A stretch of DNA of 7,721 nucleotides from assembly GCA_031265015.1 (NCBI GenBank), contig JAISDG010000130.1:1-7721 (forward strand). The letters run 5' to 3'. The position numbers and the translations under genes were made by a program. Source of the stretch: Spirochaetaceae bacterium. Its GTDB lineage: Bacteria > Spirochaetota > Spirochaetia > Treponematales > Breznakiellaceae. This document shows positions 1-6,934 of the stretch, piece after piece; within the stretch, counting starts at the first letter, position 1; each line of letters opens with the position of its first letter. The notes under the pieces are model-generated. The model did not search any database, was not told where the DNA came from, and was given only the letters and a program-made list of their open reading frames with translations.

Positions 1-1958
1 TTTGCCATGGGAGCGGCGGCTTTTATCTCGTCGGCGCCGCCCCTGGAATTCATGCTCAGGACCTGCCCTCCCCGCTGGGTAACAAGGCTCATCACGTCTC
101 CCACAAATTCCCTGGGAGCGAAGAGGTCCACCGCCATCACCGGCTCCAGCAGCAGGGGTTCCGCTTCCCGGGCGGCTTCGTCAAAGCCCATGCTGGCGCA
201 GGCTTCGAAGGCAAGCTCCGTTCCGGTAAGCTCCGAGTAGTCCATGCCGGTAAGGGTGGCCCCGATGTCGATACAGGGATACCCTAAAAGGATGCCGGAA
301 CCCATGGCCCCCCGGACGCCCCGTTCAACGGCCTCAAAAACAGGTTCCGGTATCCGGCCCGAGTCCCTGACCGCGGAGGAGTATCTGTTACCCGAACCCC
401 GGGGCAGGGGCTCCAGTTTAAGGGTAAGCCCGGCGGCGTTTTCTTTGCCCGCGATAACCCGGGAGAATTTTTCCGTCCGCTCCACGGTTTTGCCGATCGA
501 TTCCCGGTAGGTAACCTGGGGATTTCCCACCCGGGCCTTGAGCCCGTAGTCTTTAAGGATTTTGGTAACCAGTACGTCCAGGTGAAGTTCCCCCATGCCG
601 GAAATGATAAGCTGGCCCGTTTCCTCGTTTTCCCTGGCGGTAAAAGTGGGATCCTCCCTGGAAAGGATCTCCAGAATGTCCTTAAGCTTATCCCCCTCGG
701 AGATGGTCTGGGGTTCCAGCGAAACGGAAATAACCGGCTCGGGAAACCGCATGGTATCCAGCAGCACCGGCCATCCCTCGCTGCCGATGGTATCCCCGGT
801 CTGGGCCAGCTTCATCCCGATAATCACCCCGATGTCTCCCGCGGAAAGGCTGTCCAGGGGTTCCGATTTGTTGGAATGCATCCTGAGGATCCGGTTGGCC
901 CGTTCCCGTTTGCGCTTTCCCACATTGTAAACCGCCGATCCACTCTTAAGGGTTCCCGAGTACATCCGTATATAACAGAGGCTTCCCGCTTCACGGTCAT
1001 GCTGGATCTTAAACACCAGGCCCAGGGGAACGCCCACGGGATCGCAGGGTACTTCCACGGCCTCTTCCTTTTTAAGATGCCGCCCCGCCGCGGGCCCGAC
1101 TTCGTCCGGCGCGGGAAGATAATCCACCACCGCGTCAATCAGGGGCTGGACCCCCATATTGCGCCGGGAAGCTCCCGCCAGGACGGGAAGGAGTTTCCTT
1201 TCCAGCGCCGCCCTTCGCAGCTCCGCCCTGATAAGTTCTTCGGGGACACCCTCCCCGGCCAGATATTTTTCCGTTACCCTGTCGGATACCGCCGAAAGGG
1301 CGTCGATCAACTTTTCCCGCCATTCCCGAACCTGGGCCATGCGCCCTTCCGCCACGGCGCTTCTTTCGACAAGTTCCCCGCCGTCTCCTCCCCAGCGCAG
1401 CTCTTCCATCCCAATAAGATCAATGACCCCTTCAAAGGCGCTTTCTTTGCCCAGGGGAAGCTGCAGGGCAACGGTTTCCATTCCCAGTTTTTCCCTGACA
1501 TCCGCAAGGACCTGAAAAAAATCCGCCCCGGTCCGGTCCATTTTATTGACATACGCAATGCAGGGCACATGGTACCGTTCCGCCTGCCGCCAAACGGTTT
1601 CCGTCTGGGCTTCCACTCCCTTGACGGCGTCGAGGATCGCCACCGCCCCGTCCAGAACCCTTAAGGATCGTTCCACCTCCGCGGTAAAATCCACATGCCC
1701 CGGAGTGTCGATAATGTTGATCTGGCAGGGCTCTTTGTCGTTTTCGTTCCGCTTCCAGTAGGCGGTGGTGGCGGCGCTTTGAATGGTTATTCCCCGTTCC
1801 TGCTCCTGTTCCATCCAGTCCATGATCGCTTCGCCGTTATCTACTTCCCCGATACGGTGGCTTTTGCCGGTATAAAAAAGGATCCGTTCGGTGGTGGTGG
1901 TTTTTCCCGCGTCAATATGGGCCATGATGCCGATGTTGCGCATCAAAGGAAGCTTCAT
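1..1958 (-). CDS. fusA: Elongation factor G, second spirochaete paralogue type (EF-G2/FusA-2), partial at C-terminus
   Basis: Translational GTPase of the EF-G family, acting on the ribosome in the cytoplasm. Reading back from ATG 1956-1958 gives 652 codons with no stop, so the gene runs off the left edge; about 40 C-terminal residues appear to be missing. G-domain motifs are all visible: G1 AHIDAGKT at residues 13-20, G2 RGIT 55-58, G3 DTPGH 84-88, G4 NKMD 138-141, and a GAS variant of G5 near 262-264. Domain II and the later domains III-IV follow (ISGMGELHLDV and the PQVTYRES segment), with part of domain V at the edge. The sequence around the G2 region (ITIQSAATT), a short insert before CQINIIDTPG, and the overall pattern resemble, from memory, the Borrelia FusA-2 protein. 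That protein belongs to the spdEFG2 group, whose mitochondrial relative is specialised for ribosome recycling with RRF rather than translocation. The subgroup call is inference; the EF-G call is firm. An internal ATG at codon 6 (MRNIGIM) is an alternative start. Neither start has a Shine-Dalgarno sequence, and a TACAAT box lies only 6 nt before the first ATG. The gene is divergent from the NDK-like gene at 2003. Confidence 0.96.
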   Translation of the reverse strand, partial: MKLPLMRNIGIMAHIDAGKTTTTERILFYTGKSHRIGEVDNGEAIMDWMEQEQERGITIQSAATTAYWKRNENDKEPCQINIIDTPGHVDFTAEVERSLRVLDGAVAILDAVKGVEAQTETVWRQAERYHVPCIAYVNKMDRTGADFFQVLADVREKLGMETVALQLPLGKESAFEGVIDLIGMEELRWGGDGGELVERSAVAEGRMAQVREWREKLIDALSAVSDRVTEKYLAGEGVPEELIRAELRRAALERKLLPVLAGASRRNMGVQPLIDAVVDYLPAPDEVGPAAGRHLKKEEAVEVPCDPVGVPLGLVFKIQHDREAGSLCYIRMYSGTLKSGSAVYNVGKRKRERANRILRMHSNKSEPLDSLSAGDIGVIIGMKLAQTGDTIGSEGWPVLLDTMRFPEPVISVSLEPQTISEGDKLKDILEILSREDPTFTARENEETGQLIISGMGELHLDVLVTKILKDYGLKARVGNPQVTYRESIGKTVERTEKFSRVIAGKENAAGLTLKLEPLPRGSGNRYSSAVRDSGRIPEPVFEAVERGVRGAMGSGILLGYPCIDIGATLTGMDYSELTGTELAFEACASMGFDEAAREAEPLLLEPVMAVDLFAPREFVGDVMSLVTQRGGQVLSMNSRGGADEIKAAAPMA

Positions 1959-1964
1959 GGGGGT

Positions 1965-1994
1965 ATTGTAACAGTTTGACCGGGGGCGTACAAT
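1965..1994. promoter_or_regulatory. Candidate symmetric bidirectional promoter between EF-G and NDK-like genes
   Basis: ATTGTA (1965-1970) and TACAAT (1989-1994) form a perfect inverted pair separated by 18 bp. On the minus strand, TACAAT at 1965-1970 is a 5/6 match to a -10 box, with TTGTAC (1988-1993) exactly 17 bp upstream. On the plus strand, TACAAT at 1989-1994 is the -10, with TTGTAA (1966-1971) exactly 17 bp upstream. Each -10 therefore doubles as the -35 region of the opposite promoter. The -35 matches are weak (TTG plus at most one more base). The minus -10 ends 6 nt before the EF-G ATG and the plus -10 ends 8 nt before the NDK ATG, so transcripts would start at or very near the start codons. 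No transcript data are available; this is pattern evidence only. Confidence 0.5.
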
Positions 1995-2002
1995 GGGTGG
2001 CT

Positions 2003-3163
2003 ATGGACGACGAGCTTTCCTACGTGATGGTAACCCCCTATACGATAGCCAAAAGCAGAACCGGCGGGGTCATAGCCCGGCTGCTTTCCAGGCTGGAGGA
2101 TATTGAACTGGCCGGCGCGCAGATGTTTATTCCCGACGAAGCCTTTGTCCGGGACTACTCCCGGCTTCTGCGGGAACAAAACACCACCAGCGATCTTACC
2201 CTGCTGGCGGATTATGTGGAGCGGAATTTTATTTCCGGCGGAAGGGCCCACCGGATTCTGATCCTTTTGTTCAAAGGCCAAGACGCCTGCCGCAAGCTTT
2301 CGGATATTTGCGGAGCCCTCTACGCGGAAAACCGGGGCATTGAATCCCTTACCGGCGAGACCATCAGGGATACCTACGCGGATCTTATTTTTGATCCCGG
2401 GAATCCGGAAAAAGTTACCTATTTTGAACCGGCGGTCCTTACCCCCAGAAATCAAAAAGACGCCGGCACGGATCTGGCGCTGATGTCCCGGTTTTTTGCG
2501 GGCCGGGAAAATATCGTCACCAACATGGAGTATCCCGATCCCGCCAAAATTGAGCAGACCCTGGTAATCCTGAAACCCGACAACTGGATGTACGCTTCTT
2601 CAAAACCGGGAACTATTATCGACATGTTTTCCCGGACCGGTATGCGGATCGTGGGAATCAAGATCCATCAATTTTCCCTGGAAGAAGCCCTGGATTTTTA
2701 CGGCCCGGTGGAAAAAGCCCTCAAAGAAAAACTTGCCCCCGTATTCGGAGCGAAAGCCCTGGAACTGCTGGAAAAACAATTCAACATAACCTTAAGCGCC
2801 GCCGCCGGAACAAGCCTTGTTGAAAATTTCGGCAGGGAGTACGCGCAGAGCCAGTTCAGGGACATTGTCGAGTTCATGTCCGGAAAACGTCCCGGCCGGT
2901 CCGGAGATTGCAGGGACGTTAAAACGATGATCCTGGTCTACGAAGGGGAAGGGGCCATACGGAAAATCCGCGAAGTCCTGGGCCCCACCGACCCGCTCAA
3001 AGCGCCGGGCGGTACGGTCCGCCGGGAATTCGGCAGCAACGTGATGGTAAATACCGCCCACGCTTCGGATTCGGCGGAAAGCTTTAACCGGGAACAGGCA
3101 ATCGTAAAGATCCACGAGAATTCCCTGCGGGATATTATTGCCGAATACCTGGCCTTGTCCTAA
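2003..3163 (+). CDS. Tandem nucleoside-diphosphate-kinase-like protein (degenerate N-terminal plus active-looking C-terminal NDK domain)
   Basis: Protein of 386 residues from ATG 2003, over twice the usual NDK length (about 140-150). NDK moves a phosphate from one NTP to another NDP through a phosphohistidine, in the cytoplasm. The C-terminal half (about 184-372) carries the family landmarks: TLVILKPDNW with K191, arginines in the AIRKIREVLG segment (R320/R323), GPTDP with T329, GGTVRREFG with R340, and the active-site signature NTAHASDS with N350 and H353. Against ordinary NDKs it has roughly 40 extra residues, about 241-285, between the first helix region and the FRDIVEFMSG segment. The N-terminal half (about 5-150) follows the same order of strands (SYVMVTPYTI, HRILILLFKG, GETIRDTYADL), but the lysine is replaced by threonine and no signature histidine is present, so it is probably a non-catalytic copy. 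The ATG at 2003 was chosen because the NDK-like similarity begins just after it; in-frame GTG 1997 and TTG 1976 are possible. GGGTGG lies too close to the ATG to be a normal ribosome binding site. A tRNA-Leu and a tatD-like gene follow on the same strand. The fold call is strong; activity is inferred. Confidence 0.85.
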   Translation: MDDELSYVMVTPYTIAKSRTGGVIARLLSRLEDIELAGAQMFIPDEAFVRDYSRLLREQNTTSDLTLLADYVERNFISGGRAHRILILLFKGQDACRKLSDICGALYAENRGIESLTGETIRDTYADLIFDPGNPEKVTYFEPAVLTPRNQKDAGTDLALMSRFFAGRENIVTNMEYPDPAKIEQTLVILKPDNWMYASSKPGTIIDMFSRTGMRIVGIKIHQFSLEEALDFYGPVEKALKEKLAPVFGAKALELLEKQFNITLSAAAGTSLVENFGREYAQSQFRDIVEFMSGKRPGRSGDCRDVKTMILVYEGEGAIRKIREVLGPTDPLKAPGGTVRREFGSNVMVNTAHASDSAESFNREQAIVKIHENSLRDIIAEYLALS

Positions 3164-3225
3164 ACGCCCTTCCCGTGGTACATTGGTTGCCGGGCGGATT
3201 ACCCTCCGCAAGCCTTCCAGGTCAA

Positions 3226-3308
3226 GCCGGGGTGGTGGAATGGTAGACACCGGGGACTTAAAATCCCCTGGCCGCAAGGCCGTGTGAGTTCAAATCTCAT
3301 CCCCGGCA
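3226..3308 (+). tRNA. tRNA-Leu(UAA)
   Basis: Complete class II tRNA of 83 nt. The acceptor stem GCCGGGG (3226-3232) pairs with CCCCGGC (3301-3307), with discriminator A at 3308. The D arm contains GGTAGACAC. The anticodon stem GGGGA/TCCCC (3252-3256 / 3264-3268) encloses loop CTTAAAA, placing anticodon TAA at 3259-3261, which reads UUA (and UUG by wobble). The long variable arm GGCC-GCAA-GGCC (3270-3281) is typical of leucine tRNAs. The T stem GTGAG/CTCAT encloses TTCAAAT. The 3' CCA is not encoded (AAA follows position 3307), so a CCA-adding enzyme is needed. It lies 62 nt after the NDK-like gene on the same strand. I see no good separate promoter, so co-transcription is plausible. Confidence 0.96.
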
Positions 3309-3315
3309 AAGGATG

Positions 3316-3337
3316 CAGGGCGTTAAGCCCTGTGTTT
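3316..3337 (+). terminator. Weak intrinsic-terminator-like hairpin after tRNA-Leu
   Basis: CAGGGC (3316-3321), loop GTTAA, GCCCTG (3327-3332) form a perfect 6-bp stem 8 nt after the tRNA, followed by TGTTTC. The T-tract is short and broken, so it may be an inefficient terminator, a processing hairpin for the tRNA 3' end, or part of a small repeat that includes the similar hairpin at 3395-3412. Confidence 0.35.
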
Positions 3338-3381
3338 CGAATGAATTGAGTACGCCCCGGCGCCCGGTGATACCGCGGTTT

Positions 3382-3425
3382 CCGGCATTATGGAGAACGG
3401 CTTTAGCCGTTCGTATGCGCGCCGG
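3382..3425 (+). promoter_or_regulatory. Stem-loop in the leader of the tatD-like gene
   Basis: GAACGGC (3395-3401), loop TTTA, GCCGTTC (3406-3412) form a perfect 7-bp stem. Flanking arms extend it imperfectly: GCAT (3385-3388) with ATGC (3415-3418), or alternatively CCGGC (3382-3386) with GCCGG (3421-3425). The structure ends directly before the Shine-Dalgarno AAAGGA (3427-3432), so it could affect translation of the downstream gene. It could equally be a terminator-like or repeat-derived hairpin; there is no T-tract. Confidence 0.4.
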
Positions 3426-3436
3426 CAAAGGAAATC

Positions 3437-4291
3437 ATGATTCCCTATATAGATACCCACGCCCATCTTTCCATGTTAGAACGCCGGGGCATTGATCCCC
3501 ACCGGACCCTGGGCGGCCTCTTTGCCGGGGCCTTCGCCGGCATTATCGACATCAGCCTGGACCCGGGGGATTTGCCTGCCCGGGTCCGGGAATTTTCCCG
3601 GTACCCGGCGGTGCGGTTTGCCGGCGGGCTGTGGCCCCATGGGAAAGTTATCGCGGACCGGGCTGCGCTGGTACCCGCCCTGGAAAAGGACATCGCCGCC
3701 GTCCGCGGCGGCGCCGCTGTCCAAAGCGGCGACAACGCCAACGCCGCTTCGGCGGAACTGGTCTGCGCCCTGGGGGAATTCGGGCTGGACCGCCACTGGA
3801 ACGGAGAGGACCACGCTTCGGGGGGCAGCGCCGATACCGCGGGAGAACAGGAACTGATGGAGATGCAGATGGATCTGGCCCGGCGGCTTTCGCTCCCCGT
3901 GATCATCCATTCCCGGGACGCTCCCGAAGAGACCGCGGAAATTCTGAAACGTCATCCGGAAGTAAGCGGCGTAATACATTGTTTCTCCTACGGGGCGGAG
4001 GAAGTAAAAACTTTTCTGGACCTGGGGTATTTTATTTCCTTTGCGGGGAACCTGACCTACAAAAACGCCGGGAACATCCGGGACGCCTGCGCCCTGGTTC
4101 CAGCCGGCCGCATTCTGCTGGAAACGGACTGTCCCTTTCTGGCGCCGGTTCCCCACAGGGGAAAGCCTGCCCATCCGGGCATGGTAGAGGAGACCTACAG
4201 GGTTGCGGCGGAACTGCGAAAAACAACGGTCGAAACCCTGGCGGAGCAGGCGGCGCAAAATACCGCCGCCCTTTTCGGCGTAAGGTTTTAG
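3437..4291 (+). CDS. TatD-family metal-dependent hydrolase (putative deoxyribonuclease)
   Basis: Complete 284-residue protein, slightly longer than the usual 255-265 for the family. TatD proteins are amidohydrolase-fold TIM barrels with two divalent metals; family members act as 3'-5' DNA exonucleases or D-aminoacyl-tRNA deacylase-like hydrolases in the cytoplasm. Metal ligands are all visible: H8 and H10 (DTHAHL), E114 (GEFGLD), H158 (PVIIHSRDA), H181 (GVIHCFSYG) and D231 (ETDCPFLAP). The closing HRGKPAHPGMV motif is also present. The added length sits in two low-complexity stretches, about residues 90-106 (Ala/Gly/Asn-rich) and 119-138 (GEDHASGGSADT-like), both flanking the E114 loop. The start is supported by AAAGGA (3427-3432) 4 nt upstream and by the immediate DTHAH motif. 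It follows tRNA-Leu by 128 nt on the same strand and converges on lon. The family call is firm; the in vivo substrate is unknown. Confidence 0.93.
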   Translation: MIPYIDTHAHLSMLERRGIDPHRTLGGLFAGAFAGIIDISLDPGDLPARVREFSRYPAVRFAGGLWPHGKVIADRAALVPALEKDIAAVRGGAAVQSGDNANAASAELVCALGEFGLDRHWNGEDHASGGSADTAGEQELMEMQMDLARRLSLPVIIHSRDAPEETAEILKRHPEVSGVIHCFSYGAEEVKTFLDLGYFISFAGNLTYKNAGNIRDACALVPAGRILLETDCPFLAPVPHRGKPAHPGMVEETYRVAAELRKTTVETLAEQAAQNTAALFGVRF

Positions 4292-4411
4292 CCGCCGCAC
4301 AAGGAAAAGAAAGCGGCAAGACACGCCGGGCCAATGCCCGCGGCGAACCACCCGCGCAAATCCGGAAAACTGTTCCCGCCGAACCGCCCCGGCGTATACC
4401 GGAAAACCATA

Positions 4412-6889
4412 TCAGGATTCGGGCAGGGCGATGGCCAGCACTTCCTCAAACCGTTCCACCGGGTGAAAGTGGATGCTCTTCTTGACATGAACGGGAATAT
4501 CGTCCAGATCCCGGAGGTTCTGCTTGGGGATAATAATGTCCCGCACCTGGTTGCGCCGGGCGGCTACCGTTTTTTCCTTGAGGCCGCCGATGGGCAGCAC
4601 CTGGCCGGTCAGGGAAAGCTCGCCGGTCATGGCAAGCTGCCCCGCAATGGGTTTTCCCCGAAGGAGGGAAAGCAGGGCGGTAGCCATGGTAATCCCCGCG
4701 GAGGGTCCGTCCTTGGGAGTCGCCCCTTCGGGGATATGAAGGTGAATTTGATTTTTCTCAAACCACTCCGGATCAACCCCGTATGTTTCGATCCCCGTTT
4801 TCCGGGCCACGGTCATGGCGATGGAGGCGCTTTCCTTCATGGTGTCCCCCATTTTACCGGTCATGGTCAGGCCGTCCTTGCCGGGGGATGCCACCGCTTC
4901 AATAATCAGCGTATCCCCGCCCATGCTGGTCCAGGCCAGTCCCAGGGACATGCCGGGCCTGTCGGCTTTCTTAACCACATCTTCGGGAAAAATCGGCTTA
5001 CCCAGGTGTTTTTCCACGGCCTTTTTGTCAACGGCAAAATTCACCGCCTGGGGCCCGGGAACGGCGGAGGCCGTTTCCGCGGCCCCGCCGGGCCGCCGGG
5101 CCGCTGCTTCCGCTTCTTCCACAATCTGAATCGCCAGCTTCCGGTGAATTTTATCCAGGTTCTTTTCAAGGTTCCGGACTCCCGCTTCCCGGGCATAACC
5201 GTTGGCGATGTGGAGCAGGCTGTCCTTGGTATACTTTACCTGGCTCTTTTTAAGGCCGTTCTTTTCAAGGCTCTTGGGTACCAGATAACGTTTGGCAATT
5301 TCCAGTTTTTCCGTATCAATATAACCGGGCAGTTCAATGATCTCCATGCGGTCAAGCAGGGGCGGCGGAATTGTGTCCAGGGTATTGGCGGTGACGATAA
5401 AAAATATCCGCGAAATATCAAAGGGCAGATCCAGGTAATGATCCCGGAAGGAAAAATTCTGTTCCGGATCCAGCACTTCCAGCAGGGCCGAAGCGGGATC
5501 CCCCTGGTAGCTCACCCCCATCTTGTCAATCTCGTCGATCATGAATACCGGATCCTTGGTCTTGGTGATCTTAAGCCCCTGGATGATCTTGCCCGGCATA
5601 GCCCCGATATAGGTCCGCCGGTGGCCTTTGATTTCCGCCTCGTCCCGCATGCCCCCGACGGAAAAACGGAAAAATTCCTTTCCCAGGGCCCGGGCAATGG
5701 AACGGCCGACGCTGGTCTTTCCCACCCCCGGCGGACCGGCCAGGCAGATTATTGAACCCACGGGATATTTATCAAAACTCCGCCCCCGGACAGGACGGTC
5801 CGTTTTGCCGGTCTTACCGGTTCTTTTTGCCTCCCCGGTCCGCAGTTTCCGGACCGCCAGGTATTCGGCAATGCGGTCCTTCACATCCTTTAAACCGTAG
5901 TGGTCCGCTTCAAGAATTTCCCGGGCGGCGGCGAGGTCAAAATTTTCCGGCCCCGGCTCGTTCCAGGGCAGGCTCACAATCACATCCAGGTAATTCCGGG
6001 TTACGGTAAATTCCGCCGAATTAGGCTCCATCAGGCTGAACTTTTCCAGTTCCTGATCCACCGTTTCCTTGGTCTCCCCCTCAAAGTGGAAGGCGTCGAT
6101 TTTTTCCTTAAAGCGCTGGTACTCGGAACTTTTCGCGTCCGTGGTCATTCCAAGTTCGGTTTTGATTGCCTTGAGTTCTTCCCTCAGAAAATAATCACGC
6201 TGGGACTTTTCGATCCGTTCGTTAATCTCCTTCTGGATCTTTTTCTGGATCCGCAGAAGTTCCTGTTCCTTTTTGATAAACACCAGGATCTGCTCCATCC
6301 GCTTGCGGACATTGAGCATTTCCAGAATCTTCTGCTGATCCGCCTTGTCGATATTAAGAATGCTGGCGATAAAGTCGGCAATCTTGCCGGGATGATCGAT
6401 GTTAATCATGTTAAGCCGCATTTCTTCGGAAAAAAGGGGGTTATTCTCGGATATCTGCTTCATCTCCGATATGAGCGCCCTGGTAAGGGCCTTGACCTCG
6501 GGAGTTTCGTCTTCCTCGTCCTCCAGATATTCCACCGCCCCCACAATGGGCGCCGTATCATGGAGGTGCTTTTTGATCCTGAAGCGCTTCAGGGTAGAGA
6601 TAAAGATGTTGACCCCCCCGTCGGGCAGGTTGATTTTCTTGACGATCTTGGCCGCGGTCCCCACCCGGTAGAGATCGGTAATGGAGGGATTTTCCGTCTC
6701 GTTCTGGAGCATTACCAGGCCGATAAGGCCGTTGCCGGACACCGCCTCGTCGATTACTTTGACGTCCGGCGGATTCCCGATCATGATGGGGGTAAAAATC
6801 CCCGGGAAAATGGGCCTCCCCATCAGGGCTACCAGGGGCAGTTTATGGGGAAGCATTTGATCGATGGGGACAACGCTCTGTTCGGCCAT
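4412..6889 (-). CDS. lon: ATP-dependent Lon protease
   Basis: Complete 825-residue LonA-type protease, slightly longer than E. coli Lon (784). It unfolds and degrades damaged and regulatory proteins in the cytoplasm as a hexamer. Domains in order: an N-terminal substrate-binding domain (about 15-210), a charged coiled-coil segment (about 200-285), an AAA+ module, and a C-terminal serine protease. AAA+ landmarks are Walker A GPPGVGKT 385-392, Walker B VFMIDEID with D452/E453, sensor-1 N502, arginine finger R514 and sensor-2 R572 in GVRNLEKN. The protease dyad is S730 (PKDGPSAG) and K773 (GGLKEKT), 43 residues apart as in E. coli. Two features are odd: a basic Gly/Lys/Arg/Thr-rich stretch at about 351-376 just before Walker A, and an Ala/Pro/Gly linker at about 591-617 before the protease domain. 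The ATG at 6887-6889 is preceded by GAAGG 6 nt upstream, supporting this start. The gene is divergent from the efflux adaptor and convergent with the tatD-like gene. I see no CIRCE-type heat-shock operator upstream. Confidence 0.98.
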   Translation of the reverse strand: MAEQSVVPIDQMLPHKLPLVALMGRPIFPGIFTPIMIGNPPDVKVIDEAVSGNGLIGLVMLQNETENPSITDLYRVGTAAKIVKKINLPDGGVNIFISTLKRFRIKKHLHDTAPIVGAVEYLEDEEDETPEVKALTRALISEMKQISENNPLFSEEMRLNMINIDHPGKIADFIASILNIDKADQQKILEMLNVRKRMEQILVFIKKEQELLRIQKKIQKEINERIEKSQRDYFLREELKAIKTELGMTTDAKSSEYQRFKEKIDAFHFEGETKETVDQELEKFSLMEPNSAEFTVTRNYLDVIVSLPWNEPGPENFDLAAAREILEADHYGLKDVKDRIAEYLAVRKLRTGEAKRTGKTGKTDRPVRGRSFDKYPVGSIICLAGPPGVGKTSVGRSIARALGKEFFRFSVGGMRDEAEIKGHRRTYIGAMPGKIIQGLKITKTKDPVFMIDEIDKMGVSYQGDPASALLEVLDPEQNFSFRDHYLDLPFDISRIFFIVTANTLDTIPPPLLDRMEIIELPGYIDTEKLEIAKRYLVPKSLEKNGLKKSQVKYTKDSLLHIANGYAREAGVRNLEKNLDKIHRKLAIQIVEEAEAAARRPGGAAETASAVPGPQAVNFAVDKKAVEKHLGKPIFPEDVVKKADRPGMSLGLAWTSMGGDTLIIEAVASPGKDGLTMTGKMGDTMKESASIAMTVARKTGIETYGVDPEWFEKNQIHLHIPEGATPKDGPSAGITMATALLSLLRGKPIAGQLAMTGELSLTGQVLPIGGLKEKTVAARRNQVRDIIIPKQNLRDLDDIPVHVKKSIHFHPVERFEEVLAIALPES

Positions 6890-6934
6890 GGATTACCTTC
6901 TTTATTCTGTTTTATACGGGGCAATTATGCCTTA

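Noticed and set aside
582..1664. 360-codon plus-strand open frame antisense to EF-G
   Set aside because: It lies entirely opposite the EF-G coding frame, has no recognisable domain and is rich in Pro/Gly/Arg/His/Phe, as expected for a shadow frame in GC-rich DNA.
1955..2455. 166-codon minus-strand open frame across the EF-G start and the NDK-like gene
   Set aside because: It overlaps the divergent promoter region and the conserved NDK-like N-terminus in antisense, and has no recognisable motif.
3194..3209. GCGGA-TTACCC-TCCGC hairpin between the NDK-like gene and tRNA-Leu
   Set aside because: A five-bp stem with no T-tract; not enough for a terminator or regulatory call.
3476..4351. 291-codon minus-strand open frame opposite the tatD-like gene
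   Set aside because: All TatD metal-ligand motifs are in the plus frame; the minus frame shows no family features.
4327..4402. Short inverted repeats (CGGGC-CAAT-GCCCG and CCGG-N6-CCGG) between the convergent tatD-like and lon genes
   Set aside because: Stems are only 4-5 bp and no T-tract follows on either strand, so I cannot call a terminator.
4334..5755. 473-codon plus-strand open frame antisense to lon
   Set aside because: Antisense to a well-supported Lon gene, with biased composition (Gly/His/Phe/Pro) and no motif.
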